Source: Actinomycetales bacterium (GTDB lineage Bacteria > Actinomycetota > Actinomycetes > Propionibacteriales > Nocardioidaceae). From it: DNA of 6,357 nucleotides. Every line of letters starts with the position of its first letter. Positions within the stretch are counted from its first letter, which is position 1. The translations under genes and the position numbers were made by a program. A model generated the notes under the pieces. The model was given only the letters and a program-made list of their open reading frames with translations, was not told the origin of the DNA and made no database searches. Where the stretch lies: the NCBI GenBank assembly GCA_012513165.1, contig JAAZCT010000157.1, positions 1-6,357 of the forward strand, written 5' to 3'. Shown here piece after piece: positions 1-5,967 of this stretch.

Positions 1-86
1 ACCCCATCAATCACCAACGACGTAACCCACAGGCCAACTGCCGCGGATGCCAAGAACACTGCAGTACGAATCAAAAACCGAATCAT
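1..86 (-). CDS. Phage-holin-family small membrane protein (5' fragment, runs off left edge)
   Basis: Only the first 28 codons are in the window; they read MIRFLIRTAVFLASAAVGLW and then VTSLVIDG. The basic residues at positions 3 and 7 followed by a long hydrophobic stretch look like the first transmembrane helix of the small multi-helix membrane proteins annotated in actinobacteria as phage holin family proteins (PF04020-like). Despite the name, chromosomal copies are not known to be phage lysis genes and their role is unclear. The start is well supported: a strong Shine-Dalgarno (GGGAGGT, positions 94-100) lies seven bases before the ATG. It follows the SHOCT gene by 50 bases on the same strand with no terminator visible, so the two are probably cotranscribed. 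The family call rests on a short fragment and could change with the full sequence. Confidence 0.6.
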   Translation of the reverse strand, partial: MIRFLIRTAVFLASAAVGLWVTSLVIDG

Positions 87-136
87 GAGTAGTACCTCCC
101 TAGTTGAACTTGCGTGAATGTGTCCAAGTTGCGTGC

Positions 137-514
137 TCAGGCCAACGCGCGAGCTTTAAGCGCTTCAAACTCTTCAACTGTGATAGCGCCCGAATCGAGC
201 AAATTTTTTGCGGTGGCGATTTCGGCCGCAGGACCAGTTCCAGCGACTTCACGGATGTATGTATCGGCTTGGGATTTAGCCTGCGCATGGGCAGCTACGG
301 AGCGTTCGGCCATACCCTTACCACGAATCACGACGTACAAGAATGCTGTCAAGAAAGGCACGAACAACAAGAAGAAGATCCAGATGGCCTTGACGAATCC
401 ACCGGTTTCGTGATCCCGGAACAAGTCGGAGAGGATGTTGAAAAGGATAATCAAGTAGGCAACGATCAAGAAGAACTCGATCATCCACCAGAACATCTGC
501 CAAAATTCATTCAT
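137..514 (-). CDS. Two-helix membrane protein with C-terminal SHOCT domain
   Basis: A 125-residue protein. Residues ~7-29 and ~41-63 are two strongly hydrophobic helices joined by a short polar loop (DLFRDHETGG); this resembles the PLDc_N-type helix pair. A charged linker (RGKGMAERS, then an Ala/Gln-rich stretch) leads to a C-terminal SHOCT domain at ~98-124, with the typical pattern of an Ala/Lys/Leu helix, LLDSGAIT, and EEFEALKARAL. SHOCT domains are short oligomerising modules at protein ends; no enzymatic residues are seen and the function is unknown. The ATG at 514 is chosen because it begins just before the first helix; a second possible ATG two codons later would change little. No strong Shine-Dalgarno precedes it, only a G-rich stretch. 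A promoter candidate lies about 70 bases upstream. The neighbouring downstream gene also encodes a small membrane protein, suggesting a two-gene envelope unit. Confidence 0.88.
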   Translation of the reverse strand: MNEFWQMFWWMIEFFLIVAYLIILFNILSDLFRDHETGGFVKAIWIFFLLFVPFLTAFLYVVIRGKGMAERSVAAHAQAKSQADTYIREVAGTGPAAEIATAKNLLDSGAITVEEFEALKARALA

Positions 515-581
515 ACTGTGCGCCCCGCTCTATGTGCGCGGCTCCAGCGCCGCAGCGACCAAAACCTTTGGCCTCAATGTC

Positions 582-610
582 ACAGTAACACCACAAATGG
601 CTGACGTCAT
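582..610 (-). promoter_or_regulatory. Candidate promoter for the SHOCT/holin-family pair
   Basis: On the minus strand, ATGACG (605-610, four of six matches to TTGACA) is followed after exactly 17 bases by TACTGT (582-587, which keeps the key TAnnnT of a -10 box). Transcription would begin near 575, giving a leader of about 60 bases before the ATG at 514. The -35 overlaps a perfect 8-base palindrome, TGACGTCA (602-609), which could be an operator or chance. The leader contains a weak hairpin, GCGGC/GCCGC, at 538-553. This is pattern matching only. Confidence 0.4.
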
Positions 611-674
611 GGCATGAACTAACCCTAGAATTCGCGGCGAGTCGGCCTCGAAACACGCCAGTTGCACTAGGCGG

Positions 675-953
675 TTATTTCTCTAAATCAGCGTACTCGG
701 GATGCTTTTCCAAGAAGGCCACGATATACGGGCACCTCGGGGCAATCATCCGGCCGCGCGCGCGAATATCGTCAAGCGCAGCACCCCCAAGAACTCCGGC
801 CAAACCTTGACCGCCGAACTTCTCGAGCACCACCGTATGGGGCATCTTGATGACGTCCCCGTCATCGTGCGCATCGACGTGGCCAGCGAACTCACCATCA
901 ACCGTGATCTCGTAGCGTTCGAGTTCGGAGTTGAAGGTGACCTCGGTGTTCAT
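675..953 (-). CDS. Small GCN5-like N-acetyltransferase (YjdJ/NATD1 type)
   Basis: A 92-residue single-domain protein of the short GNAT group (Acetyltransf_CG, PF14542; YjdJ in bacteria, NATD1 in animals). What shows this: an N-terminal strand pair (RYEITVDGEFAGHVDAH), the PHTVVLEKFGG segment at ~38-48, the acetyl-CoA pyrophosphate loop GGQGLA at 47-52 followed by a helix (ALDDIRARG), and the family's C-terminal block APRCPYIVAFLEKHPEYADL at 71-90. Length is normal for the group. The substrate is unknown, and many members have no proven activity. The ATG overlaps the purQ stop by one base (TGATG), so translation is probably coupled to purQ and the gene is the last of a purS-purQ-acetyltransferase operon. 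No clear Shine-Dalgarno of its own is seen. In many actinobacteria this position after purQ is held by purL; here it is not. A purine role for the acetyltransferase is not shown by anything but position. Confidence 0.87.
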   Translation of the reverse strand: MNTEVTFNSELERYEITVDGEFAGHVDAHDDGDVIKMPHTVVLEKFGGQGLAGVLGGAALDDIRARGRMIAPRCPYIVAFLEKHPEYADLEK

Positions 954-1624
954 CAGGAAACCAAGGCCTTGAGCGCTGAGGTGAAGAACGGCAGCCCGTC
1001 GGTGCCGGGGCCCGTCAGATCGCTGATGGCGTGCTCTGGGTGAGGCATCAGCCCGACCACGTTGCCGCGTTCGTTGGTGATGCCCGCGATGTTGTTGACG
1101 GAGCCGTTCGGGTTGACGTCGGCATAACGGAACACGACGCGACCCTCTGCTTCAAGCATCGCCACTGTTTGCTCGTCGGCAACGAAACCACCCTCGCCGT
1201 TCTTCAGTGGGATGGTGATGCGCTGGCCCTCGGTGTAATCATTCGTCCATGCGGTGGAGGAATTCTCGACGATCAAGTCCTGGTCGCGGCACAAGAACGT
1301 ACGATGGTCGTTGCGAATCAAGGCGCCCGGCAAGAGGTGTGATTCGCACAAGATCTGGAATCCGTTGCAGATCCCCAAAACCGGCGTGCCCGCGTGAGCT
1401 GCTTCGATCACTCGTTCCATCACGGGCGCGAAGCTAGCGATCGCGCCACAGCGTAAGTAGTCGCCGTAGGAGAACCCGCCCGGCAACACGATGGCGTCGA
1501 CGCCACGCAGATCAGCATCGCCGTGCCACAGCGCGACAGCCTCGCCGCCGGCCGCTGCGATCGCGGTGCGCGCATCGCGATCGTCGAGCGAACCGGGGAA
1601 CGTGACAACTCCAATGGAGGTCAT
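953..1624 (-). CDS. purQ: Phosphoribosylformylglycinamidine synthase, glutaminase subunit PurQ
   Basis: PurQ hydrolyses glutamine and passes ammonia to PurL, which converts FGAR to FGAM in step four of de novo purine synthesis; PurS bridges the two in the cytoplasmic complex. The 223-residue protein is a complete class I glutamine amidotransferase. Visible hallmarks are the N-terminal VVTFPGS strand and loop, the oxyanion segment [15 protein letters not shown] (47-61), the nucleophile elbow LGICNGFQ with catalytic Cys86, and the His195-Glu197 pair in MPHPEH. Length matches the small bacterial PurQ of the PurLQS system, not the fused large PurL of proteobacteria. The ATG overlaps the purS stop by four bases (ATGA), indicating translational coupling, and there is no strong Shine-Dalgarno of its own. 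Its stop overlaps the start of the acetyltransferase gene. purL is not in the window and must lie elsewhere for the complex to work. Confidence 0.97.
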   Translation of the reverse strand: MTSIGVVTFPGSLDDRDARTAIAAAGGEAVALWHGDADLRGVDAIVLPGGFSYGDYLRCGAIASFAPVMERVIEAAHAGTPVLGICNGFQILCESHLLPGALIRNDHRTFLCRDQDLIVENSSTAWTNDYTEGQRITIPLKNGEGGFVADEQTVAMLEAEGRVVFRYADVNPNGSVNNIAGITNERGNVVGLMPHPEHAISDLTGPGTDGLPFFTSALKALVS

Positions 1625-1863
1625 GCGTCTACCCGGACGACGAAGTCTTCGATCACGGGGTTGGATAGCAGCGTCTGAGCCACTTCGGCGATTTCGGCGA
1701 GGGTGGCATCATCTGCCGCTTCCACTTCGAGTTCGAATCGCTTACCTTGACGGACTTCGCTAATGCCAGTGAACCCGAGACGAGGCAGGGCGCCAAGCAC
1801 CGCTTTGCCTTGAGGATCCAGGATTTCTGGCTTTGGCATGACATCTACGATCACGCGGACCAC
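1621..1863 (-). CDS. purS: Phosphoribosylformylglycinamidine synthase subunit PurS
   Basis: PurS is the small (~80 residue) structural subunit that joins PurQ to PurL in FGAM synthase. The core [19 protein letters not shown], then LPRLGF and the [12 protein letters not shown] strand, are diagnostic, and the C-terminal FVVRVDA completes the ferredoxin-like fold. I place the start at the GTG at 1863, giving 80 residues, the usual family length. This GTG has a good Shine-Dalgarno (GGGAG, 1870-1874) six bases upstream. An in-frame ATG at 1899 would add 12 residues (MGRVVNLSWEHP) that do not look like PurS, and it directly abuts a possible -10 box, so the longer form is unlikely. First gene of the purS-purQ-acetyltransferase operon, coupled to purQ by a four-base overlap. 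It is divergent from the dehydrogenase gene. Confidence 0.94.
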   Translation of the reverse strand: MVRVIVDVMPKPEILDPQGKAVLGALPRLGFTGISEVRQGKRFELEVEAADDATLAEIAEVAQTLLSNPVIEDFVVRVDA

Positions 1864-1869
1864 AGGGTG

Positions 1870-1874
1870 CTCCC
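1870..1874 (-). promoter_or_regulatory. purS ribosome binding site deciding the GTG start
   Basis: GGGAG on the minus strand, six bases before the GTG at 1863. The alternative ATG at 1899 has no comparable purine-rich site before it, only GGGCGCGGCTAGACT. This favours the 80-residue PurS. Confidence 0.7.
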
Positions 1875-1899
1875 AACTAAGATTGACTACTCTCCCCAT

Positions 1900-1905
1900 A
1901 GTCTA
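1900..1905 (-). promoter_or_regulatory. Candidate -10 box for the purSQ operon
   Basis: TAGACT fits the actinobacterial TAnnnT -10 pattern and would start transcription near 1893, leaving about 30 bases of leader that include the GGGAG site. No good -35 hexamer lies at the expected place (around 1923-1928), which is common in actinobacterial promoters. The element sits 11 bases from the opposing -10 candidate for the dehydrogenase gene. Confidence 0.4.
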
Positions 1906-1916
1906 GCCGCGCCCGG

Positions 1917-1928
1917 TACGGTATCGAC
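1917..1928 (+). promoter_or_regulatory. Candidate leaderless promoter of the UDP-glucose dehydrogenase gene
   Basis: TACGGT (1917-1922) is followed by exactly six bases and then the ATG at 1929, so a transcription start seven bases after the -10 box would be the A of the ATG. There is no Shine-Dalgarno before the ATG (the sequence is CCCGGTACGGTATCGAC). Both facts fit a leaderless mRNA, which is common in actinobacteria. No convincing -35 is present. Confidence 0.5.
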
Positions 1929-3242
1929 ATGAACATCAGTGTCATTGGTTGCGGATATTTGGGTGCCGTGCATGCGGCGAGCATGGCGGAGCTTGGCCAC
2001 CACGTGGTTGGTATCGATACCGACCCCTGGAAAGTCGAGAGCCTCTCGGCCGGCAAAGCGCCGTTCTTCGAGCCGGGGCTTCCCGAATTGCTCACCAGCG
2101 CAGGCGAAACAGGCCGCCTGAAGTTCAGCCCCAACATCAAAGAAGCCGCCGACGCTACGGTCCACTTCTTGTGTGTAGGAACACCCCAGAAGCCCGGCGA
2201 GAACGCCGCAGATATGCAGTTCGTGGAAGCTGGATTCACGTCCCTGCTCAGCATCGTGAAGCCGGGCGACGTCATTGTGGGCAAGTCGACTGTCCCCGTC
2301 GGAACCGCCGAACACCTCGCCGAGCGCCTCGCTTTGGCCGAGCCAGAGGCCACCTTGATTTGGAACCCGGAGTTCCTGCGCGAGGGCTTCGCCGTGCAAG
2401 ACACGCTCCACCCAGACCGGTTGGTGTACGGTATCGACGAGAGCCCCCGGGCCGAGGCAGCAATCGCTGCACTCGACGGCGTGTACGCCGCGATCTTGGC
2501 CGATGACACGCCTCGCCTGATCATGGATCCGGCCCCCGCCCAGTTGGTGAAAGTTGCCGCGAACTCGTTCCTCGCTACCAAGATTTCCTTCATCAACGCG
2601 ATGGCCGAATTGTGTGAGCGCACTGGCGCGGACGTCACGCTCCTTGCTGATGCGATCGGCATGGACGACCGCATCGGACGCAAGTTCTTGAACGCAGGCC
2701 TAGGCTTCGGCGGAGGCTGCTTGCCGAAGGACATTCGCGCGTTCATGGCTCGCGCCGGAGAACTCGGAGCAGACCAGACGCTCAGTTTCTTGGCCGAAGT
2801 GGACGCGATCAACACGCGTCGCCGCGTGCGTACCGTTGATTTGGCGCGCGAAGAACTTGGCGGATCGCTTCATGGCCGCAAGGTGACCGTATTGGGCGCA
2901 GCGTTCAAGCCGAACTCCGATGACATCCGTGATTCGCCGGCACTGAACGTGGCCGAGCAGATCCGCCTGCAAGGCGCCACCGTCACGGTGACTGACCCCG
3001 CCGCACTGAATAATGCCCGCGTTGCATACCCGAATTTGATGTATGTCGATGATCTTGAGCAGGCCCTCGACGGCGCAGAAATCGTGTTGCTGCTCACTGA
3101 GTGGGCCCAGTTCGCTGAACTCGACCCTGAATACGTGGGTGGCCTCGTGTCGCAGCGGGTGCTGGTCGATGGACGCAACGCCCTGGATCCGGCCAAGTGG
3201 CGGGCTGCCGGATGGCAGTACCGCGCACTCGGCCGTCACTGA
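1929..3242 (+). CDS. ugd: UDP-glucose 6-dehydrogenase (UDP-glucose/GDP-mannose dehydrogenase family)
   Basis: Cytoplasmic enzyme that oxidises UDP-glucose twice with NAD+ to UDP-glucuronate, a precursor of uronic-acid-containing surface polysaccharides and glycolipids. The 437-residue protein is full length. It has an N-terminal Rossmann domain with GCGYLG (7-12) and the acidic VVGIDTD strand end (27-32); the family segments EPGLPELL (48-55), CVGTPQ (82-87), STVPVGT (120-126) and NPEFLREG with Glu148; the central helix QLVKVAANSFLATKISFINA with Lys208 and Asn212; the catalytic cysteine in GFGGGCLPKD (Cys264, Asp268); and the C-terminal UDP-binding domain with AFKPNSDDIRDSP (325-337). GDP-mannose dehydrogenase shares these motifs, so sugar specificity is inferred from closer likeness to TuaD/Ugd-type proteins. 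The gene stands alone with no glycan genes beside it, and it is the only plus-strand gene fully inside the window. Translation is probably leaderless. It ends 13 bases from the convergent synthetase gene. Confidence 0.94.
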   Translation: MNISVIGCGYLGAVHAASMAELGHHVVGIDTDPWKVESLSAGKAPFFEPGLPELLTSAGETGRLKFSPNIKEAADATVHFLCVGTPQKPGENAADMQFVEAGFTSLLSIVKPGDVIVGKSTVPVGTAEHLAERLALAEPEATLIWNPEFLREGFAVQDTLHPDRLVYGIDESPRAEAAIAALDGVYAAILADDTPRLIMDPAPAQLVKVAANSFLATKISFINAMAELCERTGADVTLLADAIGMDDRIGRKFLNAGLGFGGGCLPKDIRAFMARAGELGADQTLSFLAEVDAINTRRRVRTVDLAREELGGSLHGRKVTVLGAAFKPNSDDIRDSPALNVAEQIRLQGATVTVTDPAALNNARVAYPNLMYVDDLEQALDGAEIVLLLTEWAQFAELDPEYVGGLVSQRVLVDGRNALDPAKWRAAGWQYRALGRH

Positions 3243-3255
3243 GCGATCGCGGCTA

Positions 3256-4809
3256 TTAAGACAGTTCGCGTTTGAGGATCTTGCCGGTGGCTGTCATCGG
3301 CAAGGCGTCCGCAAACTCGACGATCCGCGGGTACTTGTAGGCCGCGAACTGCTCTTTGCCCCAAGCACGCAGCTCGTCTTCGGTGATCGTGGCGTTCGGT
3401 TCGCGCACAACCACCGCTTTGATCTCTTCGCCGTGTGAATCGTGAGGCACGCCGATCACCGCAACCAATGACACCTGAGGATGTGACATGAGCACTTCTT
3501 CGAGTTCGCGCGGATACACGTTGTAGCCACCGCGAATGATGAGGTCCTTGCTGCGGTCCACGATGAAGTAATAGCCGTCGGCGTCCTTCTTGGCGAGGTC
3601 GCCCGTCCGGAACCATTCGCCTTGGATTGCTTCTTCTGTGGCTGCAGGGCGCTGGTAGTAGCCCTTCATGATGCCGTGGCCCTTGATCGCGATTTCACCG
3701 ATCGCATCGGGGTCGTCTTCGACATCGGACCAGTCTGCGTGGATCAGTTTCATTTCGACGCCTGCCACTGGTTTTCCAATCGAGCCAACCACCGGCTCTT
3801 CGCCATAGACCGAGAATGCAGCGACCGGCGAAGTCTCAGACAAGCCGTAGCCTTCGAGGATCGTCACTCCGAACTTCTCCTTGAACTGGCGGTGAATCTC
3901 GCCCGGCAGTGCAGCGCCACCGGAGACCGCCACACGGATGTTCTCGGCAATCGCAGTCACGTCACGGCCGTCGCCAAGCGTTTGCAACAAGCCCCAGTAC
4001 ATCGTGGGCACACCAGCGAAGAACGTGACCTTCTCTTTGAGCATGAGCCCGAGTGCAGCTTCTGCTTCAAAACGCGGCAGTAACACCATCGTTCCGCCGT
4101 ACAGCAGTGCGCCGTTTTGCACCACCGTCTGACCGAAGATGTGGAACAGAGGCAGGACCACCAGGTAGGTGTCTGGGTTGCTCTCGTCGGCAGCAAAACA
4201 GGAGACTCCGAGCGCGGCGTTCGCGATCAAGTTGCTGTGACTGAGCTCGGCCCCTTTGGGTTGCCCGGTGGTGCCCGAGGTGTACAGCACCACGGCCGTA
4301 TCAGAGTCGGCGGTAGCAACCGTTTCGAACACGGGAGATTGCTCGGCAACGAGCGGCGCGTAGTACTCAGGCAACTCCAATGGCGCCGGCGCCGCGGAAT
4401 CAAGTTTGATTAGGAAGAAGTCTTTGCAGCCGTCAACTTGCTGGAACCCGTCCCAGGCGACATCGCCAATCGGCAGATCTGCGGTGCCCTCGAAGGCAAA
4501 ATACGCGACAGCATCAGAATCATCGAGGTGGTAAGCGACTTCACGGGCCGTGAGCAGCACGTTGCGCGGCACGACAGCCGCACCAGCTTTGAGGATTCCG
4601 AAATAGATGATGGTGAAATACCGCAAGTTCGGGATCGAGATCGCGACCTTGTCCCCTGGCTTGATCCCTCGAGATACCAGCAGATTGGCTACCTGATTTG
4701 CGGCACCATTGACTTGCGCATAGGTGAGCCGAGTATCACCAAAAACAATCGCGGTGCGGTCAGCATATTTCGCTACCGAATCTTCCAAAACTGACGCGAG
4801 ATTCCCCAC
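3256..4809 (-). CDS. AMP-forming acyl-CoA synthetase (long-chain fatty acid-CoA ligase type)
   Basis: Activates a carboxylic acid with ATP to an acyl-adenylate and then transfers it to CoA. The 517-residue protein has every core motif of the ANL superfamily: the P-loop YTSGTTGQPKG (176-186), LPLFHIFGQ (219-227), GYGLSETSP (320-328), the adenosine-contacting TGD (Asp404), the hinge VDRSKD (Asp418 onward), GYNVYPRELEEVL (428-440), and the A10 lysine in MTATGKILKREL (Lys510), so it should be active. Overall order and length fit bacterial FadD-like medium/long-chain ligases, but the acid cannot be read from the sequence and other acids are possible. The start is a GTG with a strong GAGGAG seven bases upstream (4817-4822). 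It follows purC by 64 bases on the same strand and could be read through from it or have its own promoter; an inverted repeat lies in the gap. It converges on the dehydrogenase gene. Confidence 0.92.
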   Translation of the reverse strand: MGNLASVLEDSVAKYADRTAIVFGDTRLTYAQVNGAANQVANLLVSRGIKPGDKVAISIPNLRYFTIIYFGILKAGAAVVPRNVLLTAREVAYHLDDSDAVAYFAFEGTADLPIGDVAWDGFQQVDGCKDFFLIKLDSAAPAPLELPEYYAPLVAEQSPVFETVATADSDTAVVLYTSGTTGQPKGAELSHSNLIANAALGVSCFAADESNPDTYLVVLPLFHIFGQTVVQNGALLYGGTMVLLPRFEAEAALGLMLKEKVTFFAGVPTMYWGLLQTLGDGRDVTAIAENIRVAVSGGAALPGEIHRQFKEKFGVTILEGYGLSETSPVAAFSVYGEEPVVGSIGKPVAGVEMKLIHADWSDVEDDPDAIGEIAIKGHGIMKGYYQRPAATEEAIQGEWFRTGDLAKKDADGYYFIVDRSKDLIIRGGYNVYPRELEEVLMSHPQVSLVAVIGVPHDSHGEEIKAVVVREPNATITEDELRAWGKEQFAAYKYPRIVEFADALPMTATGKILKRELS

Positions 4810-4816
4810 GGAACTA

Positions 4817-4822
4817 CTCCTC
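4817..4822 (-). promoter_or_regulatory. Strong ribosome binding site for the acyl-CoA synthetase GTG start
   Basis: GAGGAG on the minus strand, seven bases before the GTG at 4809. It fixes the GTG as the start. This is a clearer site than those of purC and the dehydrogenase, which lack good Shine-Dalgarno sequences. Confidence 0.75.
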
Positions 4823-4832
4823 TAGATTGTGA

Positions 4833-4853
4833 GCCACGACACTTTTTCGTGCC
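4833..4853. repeat. Inverted repeat between purC and the acyl-CoA synthetase gene
   Basis: CACGA (4835-4839) and TCGTG (4847-4851) form a perfect five-base inverted repeat with a seven-base loop, plus an outer G-C pair across one mismatch. It lies 24-44 bases before the synthetase GTG. On the minus strand the loop is A-rich and there is no following T-run, so it is a poor terminator for purC; an operator for a fatty-acid-responsive regulator is an equally unproven idea. Confidence 0.3.
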
Positions 4854-4873
4854 TAGTCCAATCTAACCGGGTA

Positions 4874-5752
4874 TCACCAAGTCTCGCCGGTCAGCCTCTC
4901 ATAGGCTTCGATATACCGAGCACGAGTGCGCTCCACGACGGCTTCCGGCAGCGCGGGAGGTTGCGTGTTTGAAGCCTTATCCCAACCCGATTCAGCCGAG
5001 GTCAGCCAATTCCGCACGATCTGCTTATCGAAGGACGGTTGCGCCCGACCAGGCTCGTAGTCTTCGACGGGCCAAAAGCGCGACGAATCTGGGGTCAACA
5101 CTTCGTCTGCCAGCACGATGATGCCGTCGGCACGGCTGCCGAACTCAAACTTCGTGTCGGCGAGGATGATCCCCTGCTCGCGGGCGATCCCTTCGGCCAG
5201 TTCATAGATCGATAGTGTGAGTTCACGAAGTGCTGCTGCAGTTGGCGCGCCCACGGCAGTCTCAACGTCAGCGAAGGTGATGTTTTCGTCGTGATCACCG
5301 AACTCAGCCTTGGACGCTGGTGTGAAGATCGGCTCAGGCAGTTTCGAGCCGTCCACCAGACCGGCAGGCAGGTCGATTCCGCACACTTGGCCGGTCTCGC
5401 GGTAGTCAATCAAACCCGAACCCGTGAGATAACCCCGCGCCACGCACTCGACGGGGAACATATCGAGAGGTTCCACGATCAATGCGCGCCCAGCCACCAC
5501 GTCGGGGACCTCATCGCTAATAACGTGATTGGGGATCACGGCGGCGAGCTGATCGAACCACCACAACGACATCCGCGTCAGGATCGCGCCCTTGTCTGGG
5601 ATCGCCGGCTCCAAGATGAAGTCATAGGCGCTGATCCGGTCTGAGGCGACCATCAGCAGGTTGCCGTCTTCGAGCGTGTACAAGTCGCGGACTTTGCCCG
5701 AGTGCAGGTGAGTTGCGCCGGGGATCTCCAGCGGTGCAGGAAGTTCGTTCAC
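4874..5752 (-). CDS. purC: Phosphoribosylaminoimidazole-succinocarboxamide synthase (SAICAR synthetase) PurC
   Basis: Joins CAIR and aspartate with ATP to make SAICAR in de novo purine synthesis, in the cytoplasm. The 292-residue protein is full length for the monofunctional longer form found in actinobacteria and yeast. Diagnostic segments are the nucleotide-binding HSGKVRDLY (17-25), [10 protein letters not shown] (36-45), the first signature around [13 protein letters not shown] (101-113), [20 protein letters not shown] (138-157), the second signature LADTKFEFG (197-205), and [12 protein letters not shown] (216-227). The start is a GTG at 5752. A GGAG ends only two bases before it, which is too close to work well as a Shine-Dalgarno. 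Instead a TAnnnT box sits six bases upstream, suggesting a leaderless mRNA. The other pur genes here (purS, purQ) lie on the same strand but are separated from purC by two unrelated genes. Confidence 0.97.
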   Translation of the reverse strand: MNELPAPLEIPGATHLHSGKVRDLYTLEDGNLLMVASDRISAYDFILEPAIPDKGAILTRMSLWWFDQLAAVIPNHVISDEVPDVVAGRALIVEPLDMFPVECVARGYLTGSGLIDYRETGQVCGIDLPAGLVDGSKLPEPIFTPASKAEFGDHDENITFADVETAVGAPTAAALRELTLSIYELAEGIAREQGIILADTKFEFGSRADGIIVLADEVLTPDSSRFWPVEDYEPGRAQPSFDKQIVRNWLTSAESGWDKASNTQPPALPEAVVERTRARYIEAYERLTGETW

Positions 5753-5764
5753 TGCTCCAGCCTA
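5753..5764 (-). promoter_or_regulatory. Candidate leaderless promoter of purC
   Basis: On the minus strand TAGGCT (5759-5764) is followed by six bases (GGAGCA) and then the purC GTG. Transcription starting seven bases after the -10 would begin on the G of the start codon. The spacing is identical to that of the dehydrogenase gene. The GGAG within the spacer leaves the alternative of a conventional but badly spaced ribosome site with a promoter further upstream. Confidence 0.4.
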
Positions 5765-5772
5765 GACCCAAT

Positions 5773-5795
5773 CATGCGTGACTTGCGACCGCATG
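5773..5795. repeat. Inverted repeat in the purC promoter region
   Basis: CATGCG (5773-5778) and CGCATG (5790-5795) are perfect six-base arms 11 bases apart. The repeat covers the place where a purC -35 box would lie, so it could be an operator. It matches no purine regulator site that I can name, and six-base arms occur by chance fairly often. Confidence 0.3.
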
Positions 5796-5850
5796 TTGGT
5801 GGAAAACGGTGGCGCAAGCCTGCACTTTTATTTCGAGAACGAATTTCTGC

Positions 5851-5967
5851 TCAGCGCTTTATGGGTTGTGGCGCGATTGCCTTAGAACTCGACGGATTCT
5901 CGGTTCGATGCTCCCCTACGAGCCTCGCGGCCCACTCCTTGACAGCAGGATTGGTTTCCTTAGGTGT
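5851..5967 (-). pseudogene. Decayed N-terminal fragment of an IS3-type transposase OrfA (likely)
   Basis: Read on the minus strand from 5967, this frame gives T-PKETNPAVKEWAARLV, then GEHRTENPSSSKAIAPQ, then a short unrelated tail and a stop at 5851-5853. The pattern PK-x-x-x-PAVKE-x-AARLV-x-EHR-x-E-x-PS-x-x-KAIAPQ is like the start of the helix-turn-helix OrfA protein of actinobacterial IS3-family elements (HTH_Tnp_1-like), normally about 90-110 residues. The first codon, ACA (5965-5967), stands where ATG would be expected, seven bases after an AGAGGA ribosome-site-like sequence (5973-5978). The likeness stops after KAIAPQ, so the second helix of the HTH, the rest of OrfA and all of OrfB are absent. 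I see no terminal inverted repeats. The match is from memory of the family pattern, not a search. Confidence 0.5.

Noticed and set aside
1883..1888. TTGACT on the plus strand as a -35 box for the dehydrogenase gene
   Set aside because: It is 28 bases from the -10 candidate TACGGT and only 10 from TAGTCT, so neither spacing fits a promoter.
1877..2815. A 312-codon open frame on the minus strand
   Set aside because: It is antisense to the dehydrogenase gene, whose motifs are unmistakable. The frame is rich in Ser, Ala, Arg and Pro, typical of a shadow of a GC-rich gene.
3243..3250. Palindrome GCGATCGC in the 13-base gap between the convergent dehydrogenase and synthetase genes
   Set aside because: Too short for a terminator, no T-run follows, and a single eight-base palindrome in GC-rich DNA is unremarkable.
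4833..4853. Inverted repeat as a rho-independent terminator of purC
   Set aside because: The stem is only five pairs with a mismatch, the poly-A/T tract is in the loop, and no T-run follows it on the minus strand.
5902..5912. GGTTCGATGCT resembling a tRNA T-loop
   Set aside because: The flanking bases cannot form the five-pair T-stem, and no acceptor or anticodon arm is present nearby.
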